Origin: Isoetes taiwanensis | Lineage: Eukaryota > Streptophyta > Lycopodiopsida > Isoetales > Isoetaceae | Direction of reading: 5' to 3' | Length of the DNA: 64,000 nucleotides | Assembly: GCA_021234155.1 (NCBI GenBank) | Contig: JAJEKV010000020.1 | Span: forward strand, 9,263,966-9,327,965 | Shown here: in pieces, positions 60,779 through 64,000 of the stretch | Position numbering within the stretch: the first letter of the stretch is position 1 | Layout: the number at the start of each line of letters is the position of its first letter | Notes under the pieces: model-generated | The model's database searches: none | The model's input: only the letters and a program-made list of their open reading frames with translations | Told to the model about the DNA's origin: nothing | Translations under genes and position numbers: made by a program

Positions 60779-60979
60779 GAGTTGGGTGGCATTTCAATCC
60801 AGCAATATGAGCAAAAGTTGATGCCATCTCTTGCAAACTTCACACCAGATGAATTAATAACTCAGGAAGGTAAGTAGTATTCCAGCTGTTATGAGTTGCA
60901 TATGCGCAAAATAGACGTTAATAATGGATTTAACTTGACAGGTTTGGAACCAAAGCAAGGCCGCCGCGATAAATTTCTT
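60779..60979 (+). CDS. Two spliced-looking exons of an unidentified protein
   Basis: Exon 60779-60869 follows an AATGCAG acceptor and ends at GAAG/GTAAGT. Exon 60942-60979 follows a TTGACAG acceptor and ends at CTT/GTAAGA. Phases agree and give a continuous reading: ELGGISIQQYEQKLMPSLAN, FTPDELITQE, then GLEPKQGRRDKFL. All four splice sites are canonical. I do not recognise the protein, and no further exons were found on either side, so this may be a captured fragment or part of a larger gene with exons that I cannot see. Confidence 0.45.
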
Positions 60980-61186
60980 GTAAGATAAATAGATAGTACT
61001 TCTTACGAGTAGAATCTCTTCTACGTATCTCCACGTTATAAGAATCATCACACATCCCTGATTCTAGGCTGTCAAAATGGCCTCTAAGCATCCACACACC
61101 AGCCAACTTTCCAGTCTTTCCAGTCCAAAATCAAAGGGTGTGTGATGATTCATGCATACAGAAGACCTTTAACATGAACTTTGGAT

Positions 61187-61217
61187 GAAGATAAGATAAG
61201 ATAAGATAAGATAAGAT
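61187..61217. repeat. (GATAA)n microsatellite
   Basis: Six AAGAT units. A related AAGATAAGATAAT lies at 61346. Confidence 0.95.
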
Positions 61218-61397
61218 GAATTTTTACGTCCACGGGAACCCAACGGGTTATGGGACGACACATGCAAGGGCAACAGCCCATCTAAAACCTTGGGACTAGG
61301 CCCCATAACCAAACACAATAACCAAATATTAAAAGGATACCAAGAATAAGATAAGATAATGCTAATGCTAGTGGTAAAGTTATGCTTCTAAAATTAT

Positions 61398-62120
61398 CTA
61401 GACATAGCCAGTCCAAGGATTGGAAGGCCATTGATCTAGAATAATTGTTGCGCCTCCCCTGTACACTGCCCATTTCTTTTGCAGGCGGGCTGCCCTCACC
61501 TTGCAGAGCTCCTCCTTACGGTTACACAATTGAAGAGGGGAGAGGTCCTCCTGTACTGAGAAACTAGTCCCTCTGAGATGGTTTCCATGTTGAAGAACAT
61601 GTAAGCGGCTAAGAGTGTCTTGAAACCGAACCAAAAGATGGCGAGGACGATCAAGTCTTGCCGCTCCCACCCTAGTAGCGGAGACAACTCCACCAGCACG
61701 CAAGTTCAGGCTCCTAGTAATAGGAGATAATGAGGCAGCCTGCTCCTGGCTGCTAGCTCGGCACTGCGACTCCTGGTCCCCTTGGGGTTGTGGAGATGTC
61801 TGTACGCCCACCTCAACATGTTCCCTTTCCAATGTCTGCACCTCTGCTTCAACATAATGTTTCTTCTGTGGCTGTAATTCTGTATCTAGTGTCTGTACAA
61901 GAAGAAGAAATGATAATACAAGACTTACAAATATGGACGTGACATCGTCATACACTAAGGGTGCTTTCCCATGGGGAGAAAACGTCCAGGTTTCCTGAAG
62001 GTCTGATCTACTATTCCAATGTTTCCATAAGCTAAGAACTCGAGTGGCTGAGGTTAAGAACCTCATTTGGAAAGTAATCCCGACAATTTGGTCTGACCTC
62101 ATCGAGGTCCGTCTGTCCAT
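61398..62120 (-). pseudogene. LINE ORF1-like protein, C-terminal domain
   Basis: This 240-codon frame ends with LLVRFQDTLSRLHVLQ, then LRGTSFSVQEDLSPLQLCNR and KKWAVYRGGATII. That resembles the C-terminal RNA-binding domain of L1-type ORF1 proteins (VkF...Vl...Lrg...v.eDLt..q...R). The middle has a repeated VQT motif (EVQTLEREHVEVGVQTSPQ). A 36-base GTAAG...TACAG piece (about 61897-61932) looks like an intron but is in frame and too short for a plant intron. No linked endonuclease or RT was found. It lies only 290 bp from the MET1 start codon, on the opposite strand. Confidence 0.45.
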
Positions 62121-62152
62121 GGGAAAGCACCCTAACCCTTTCCTCAGATATA

Positions 62153-62213
62153 CTATTGTGGACTCCCGTTATAGACCCCTTTCCTGTATTGTGGACTCCC
62201 GTTATAGACCGCA
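62153..62213. repeat. 33-bp tandem repeat
   Basis: ATTGTGGACTCCCGTTATAG, then ACC occurs twice in a row, 200 bp before the MET1 start. Confidence 0.9.
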
Positions 62214-62406
62214 TGCGAAGTTCGAAAAAGGGCATCTCTAGGAAACGGTTGAGATTTTCCTTTCTATAATCCAACGGCTCTCATTACTCCTGCTGCGCAT
62301 GGCGGGAAAAGAGTCCCGCGCTAAAGCTTTTCAGCTCCTGGCTATGGCGATTCTGTCGTCTGCCGGTCCCTTGTAACCCCGGCTTGGTTTTCCTCATTCT
62401 CGGCCC

Positions 62407-62515
62407 ATGGCAGACGTCGATATTATGATGAGCCAGTGGCAGAGTAGAGGCGGTACTGTAATGCAATCTACCGCTTCTAATGGTCGGATTCTTCGTACCT
62501 TTATTGCCCCTTCAG
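62407..62515 (+). CDS. MET1: MET1 exon 1 (start of maintenance DNA methyltransferase)
   Basis: The ATG at 62407 opens MADVDIMMSQWQSRGGTVMQ, then SNGRILRTFIAPSG. The exon ends CAG/GTAAAT at 62515, one base into a codon. It joins in phase to exon 2 at 62720 (acceptor TGTGCTCAG). Across the junction the reading GRILRTFIAPSGEKFRSWKE then CLKYME resembles the second half of a methyl-CpG-binding (MBD/TAM) fold (yYxSPsGkkfRSxxEvxrYLE). I have no firm knowledge of such a segment in flowering-plant MET1. I chose this start because it is the first in-frame Met giving a spliceable exon. An upstream start cannot be excluded. Confidence 0.65.
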
Positions 62516-62719
62516 GTAAATGCTTTGAGTTTTAGAGAAATGATATGTCTTTCATTTGGGTTTTTGCAAAATGCCTTGCATCACTTCCATATCAACCCAG
62601 AGTTATTTTAGTTTTGGATCAGTTTCATTCCTCTCATTGGGGTATTATCCTTTAGTTAAATATATTCCATTTCGTGGGACTGCTCCCTCTCTAAATTGGA
62701 GTTAGTACTTTGTGCTCAG

Positions 62720-64000
62720 GCGAAAAGTTTCGGAGTTGGAAGGAATGCTTGAAATATATGGAGGATAACACCGACTGTCAGAATGATGAACCAGCCACTA
62801 GAAAAAAACGCCTTTCCTCTGGCAAAGATGCGAAAGGTTCTAATGGAAGTTTAACGAAAAAGTCAAAGAGGAACTCTGACGAAAAACAAAATAATGAAAT
62901 TGTTATTGTGGAAGAGGATTCGAAAGGTTCTAATGGAAGTTCAAAGAAAAAGGCAAAGAGGAACTCTGACGAAACTCAAAATAATGAAATTGTTATTGTG
63001 GAAGAGGATGCTGATCCTAACAATAAAGAAGATGACCTTGCAAATGGACGCAAACAACCCAAGCGGGCTGCTGCTTGCTCTAATTTTAAGGAGAAAACCT
63101 ATGCTTTTAGTGTTAAAGACAGCATTATTGAATCTAAGGCAGAGAAGGTTGTTGATGGTGAAGATGTGGCCATAGTACTCACATCAGAAGGTGGTGATGA
63201 GGAAACTCCTCAAAGAAGGTTGGTAGATTTTATAGTACACGATGATCAGGGCCGTTCACAGCCAATTGAAACAGTAGATATCATGCCTTTATATATCACA
63301 GGTACTGTTGTGCCAATGAAGGGACCTCTCGATAAGCAGAAAGGGGTTCGGTGTGAGGGTTTTGGCCCTTTGCAATCTTGGTCAGTCACCGGGTATGAGG
63401 AGAGTTCCCCTACAGTCTGGATCTGCACTGATACAGCAGAATATGCTTGCTCTAAACCAGCAGGAGCATATAAGAAGTCTTTTAGCCATATTTTTGACAA
63501 AGCTGTGGTTTGTGTGGAGGTCTACCGTGCTCTTTCTAAACCAGATGGTGGGGATCCTCAACTTTCACTCAACGATGTTTTTGCCCGAATTTCCAGATCT
63601 CTTTTAGGAGGCAAGAGTAGTCTTAGTCAATATTTTACTAGAGACTATTTTTACTCTATTGGGAAGTTTGTTAATGAACAGCTGAAAGCTCTTGATGTTA
63701 ATGCTGATGAAAATGAGCAGATTTTTAGTGGCTTGCCTGCTCTGGATGCATTAGAAGACGAATGTGCAAAGCGTACAAGTTCGGCAATAAATCAGGCTCA
63801 TGTGGCCTCCAGAAATGGCACCCTTACAATTCGCGATAATGGTTTAGTAGATGCTTCTGGTAGCTCTTTAACCAGCAATGATACTAATGCAGTTACGGAT
63901 GATGAGAAGCTTGCCCGTCTTTTACAACAACAAGAGGAAATGTCGTTTGGTAATGCGCCGGCAAGACGGGGAAGAGGAATGCCAAAATCGAAAGTGTACA
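62720..64000 (+). CDS. MET1: MET1/DNMT1-type cytosine-5 methyltransferase, exon 2 (runs off the window)
   Basis: This open exon has more than 425 codons. After the MBD-like end come two 30-residue tandem repeats (62827-62916 and 62917-63006), each with a basic cluster (KKSKR/KKKAKR) and an acidic-flanked hydrophobic patch (NNEIVIVEE). Then KQPKRAAACSNFKEK matches the conserved RAAAC-FKEK block of plant MET1. From RRLVDFIVHDDQGRSQP onward is the replication-foci domain (RFD): LYITGTVVP, KGVRCEGFGPLQSWSVTGYE, SPTVWICTDTAEYACSKPAG and a helical region to about 63750. The RFD targets the enzyme to replicating, hemimethylated DNA, where it maintains CG methylation. The BAH domains and catalytic domain would lie beyond 64000. 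No lesions are seen. Confidence 0.93.

Noticed and set aside
61897..61932. 36-base intron in the ORF1-like frame
   Set aside because: It has GTAAG...TACAG ends but is far shorter than plant introns and keeps the frame, so it is read through.

Overview
This is plant nuclear DNA that is rich in transposable elements. It probably comes from a fern or another non-flowering land plant. Three things support that. A long PLS-DYW pentatricopeptide (PPR) gene lies on the minus strand, with the long run of PPR repeats and wording common in fern and lycophyte editing factors. A plant-type maintenance DNA methyltransferase (MET1/DNMT1) begins at the right edge. The rest is layered retrotransposons, DNA transposons and microsatellites. 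The fern assignment is an inference from protein style, not a database match.

Layout. 1-3.8 kb: a degraded Ty1/Copia element on the minus strand, cut off by the window edge. 3.8-22.2 kb: a tandem Ty3/Gypsy array (LTR-internal-LTR-internal-LTR, minus strand), with 2.0-kb LTRs bounded by TGTTG/CAACA and a tRNA-Gln primer-binding site. Its domain order is gag, three zinc knuckles, protease, RNase H, reverse transcriptase, second RNase H, integrase. The RNase H between protease and RT is unusual. 22.2-27.5 kb: a LINE split by a 3-kb insertion that carries pieces of host genes (VDAC, an ankyrin-BTB-type gene, a PPR gene) and a 1-kb foldback. (GA)n tracts lie nearby. 27.5-33.7 kb: hairpins, two small inverted-repeat elements and otherwise unassigned sequence. 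33.8-36.2 kb: a short non-autonomous LTR element with a tRNA-Met-type primer site. 37.5-40.6 kb: the PPR-DYW gene, with three lesions near its N-terminus and an intact 790-codon remainder. 41-51 kb: copies of a second LINE, interrupted by a small Mutator-like element, a 560-bp duplication and a broken hAT-type transposase. 51.2-53 kb: a decayed multi-exon gene of unknown function around a CA-rich minisatellite. 53-59 kb: no gene that I can support. 59.1-60.5 kb: a relative of the 23-26 kb insertion with different internal sequence. 60.8-61 kb: two small spliced-looking exons. 61.4-62.1 kb: a LINE ORF1-like fragment. 62.4 kb to the end: the first two exons of MET1.

The only gene that looks fully healthy is MET1. 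It is the enzyme that maintains CG methylation, and it sits at the end of a region dense in the kind of repeats that such methylation silences. Differences between the repeat copies cluster at CTG/CAG sites. That looks more like sequence-calling error at methylated CHG cytosines than like biological decay, so many frameshifts reported here may not be real.
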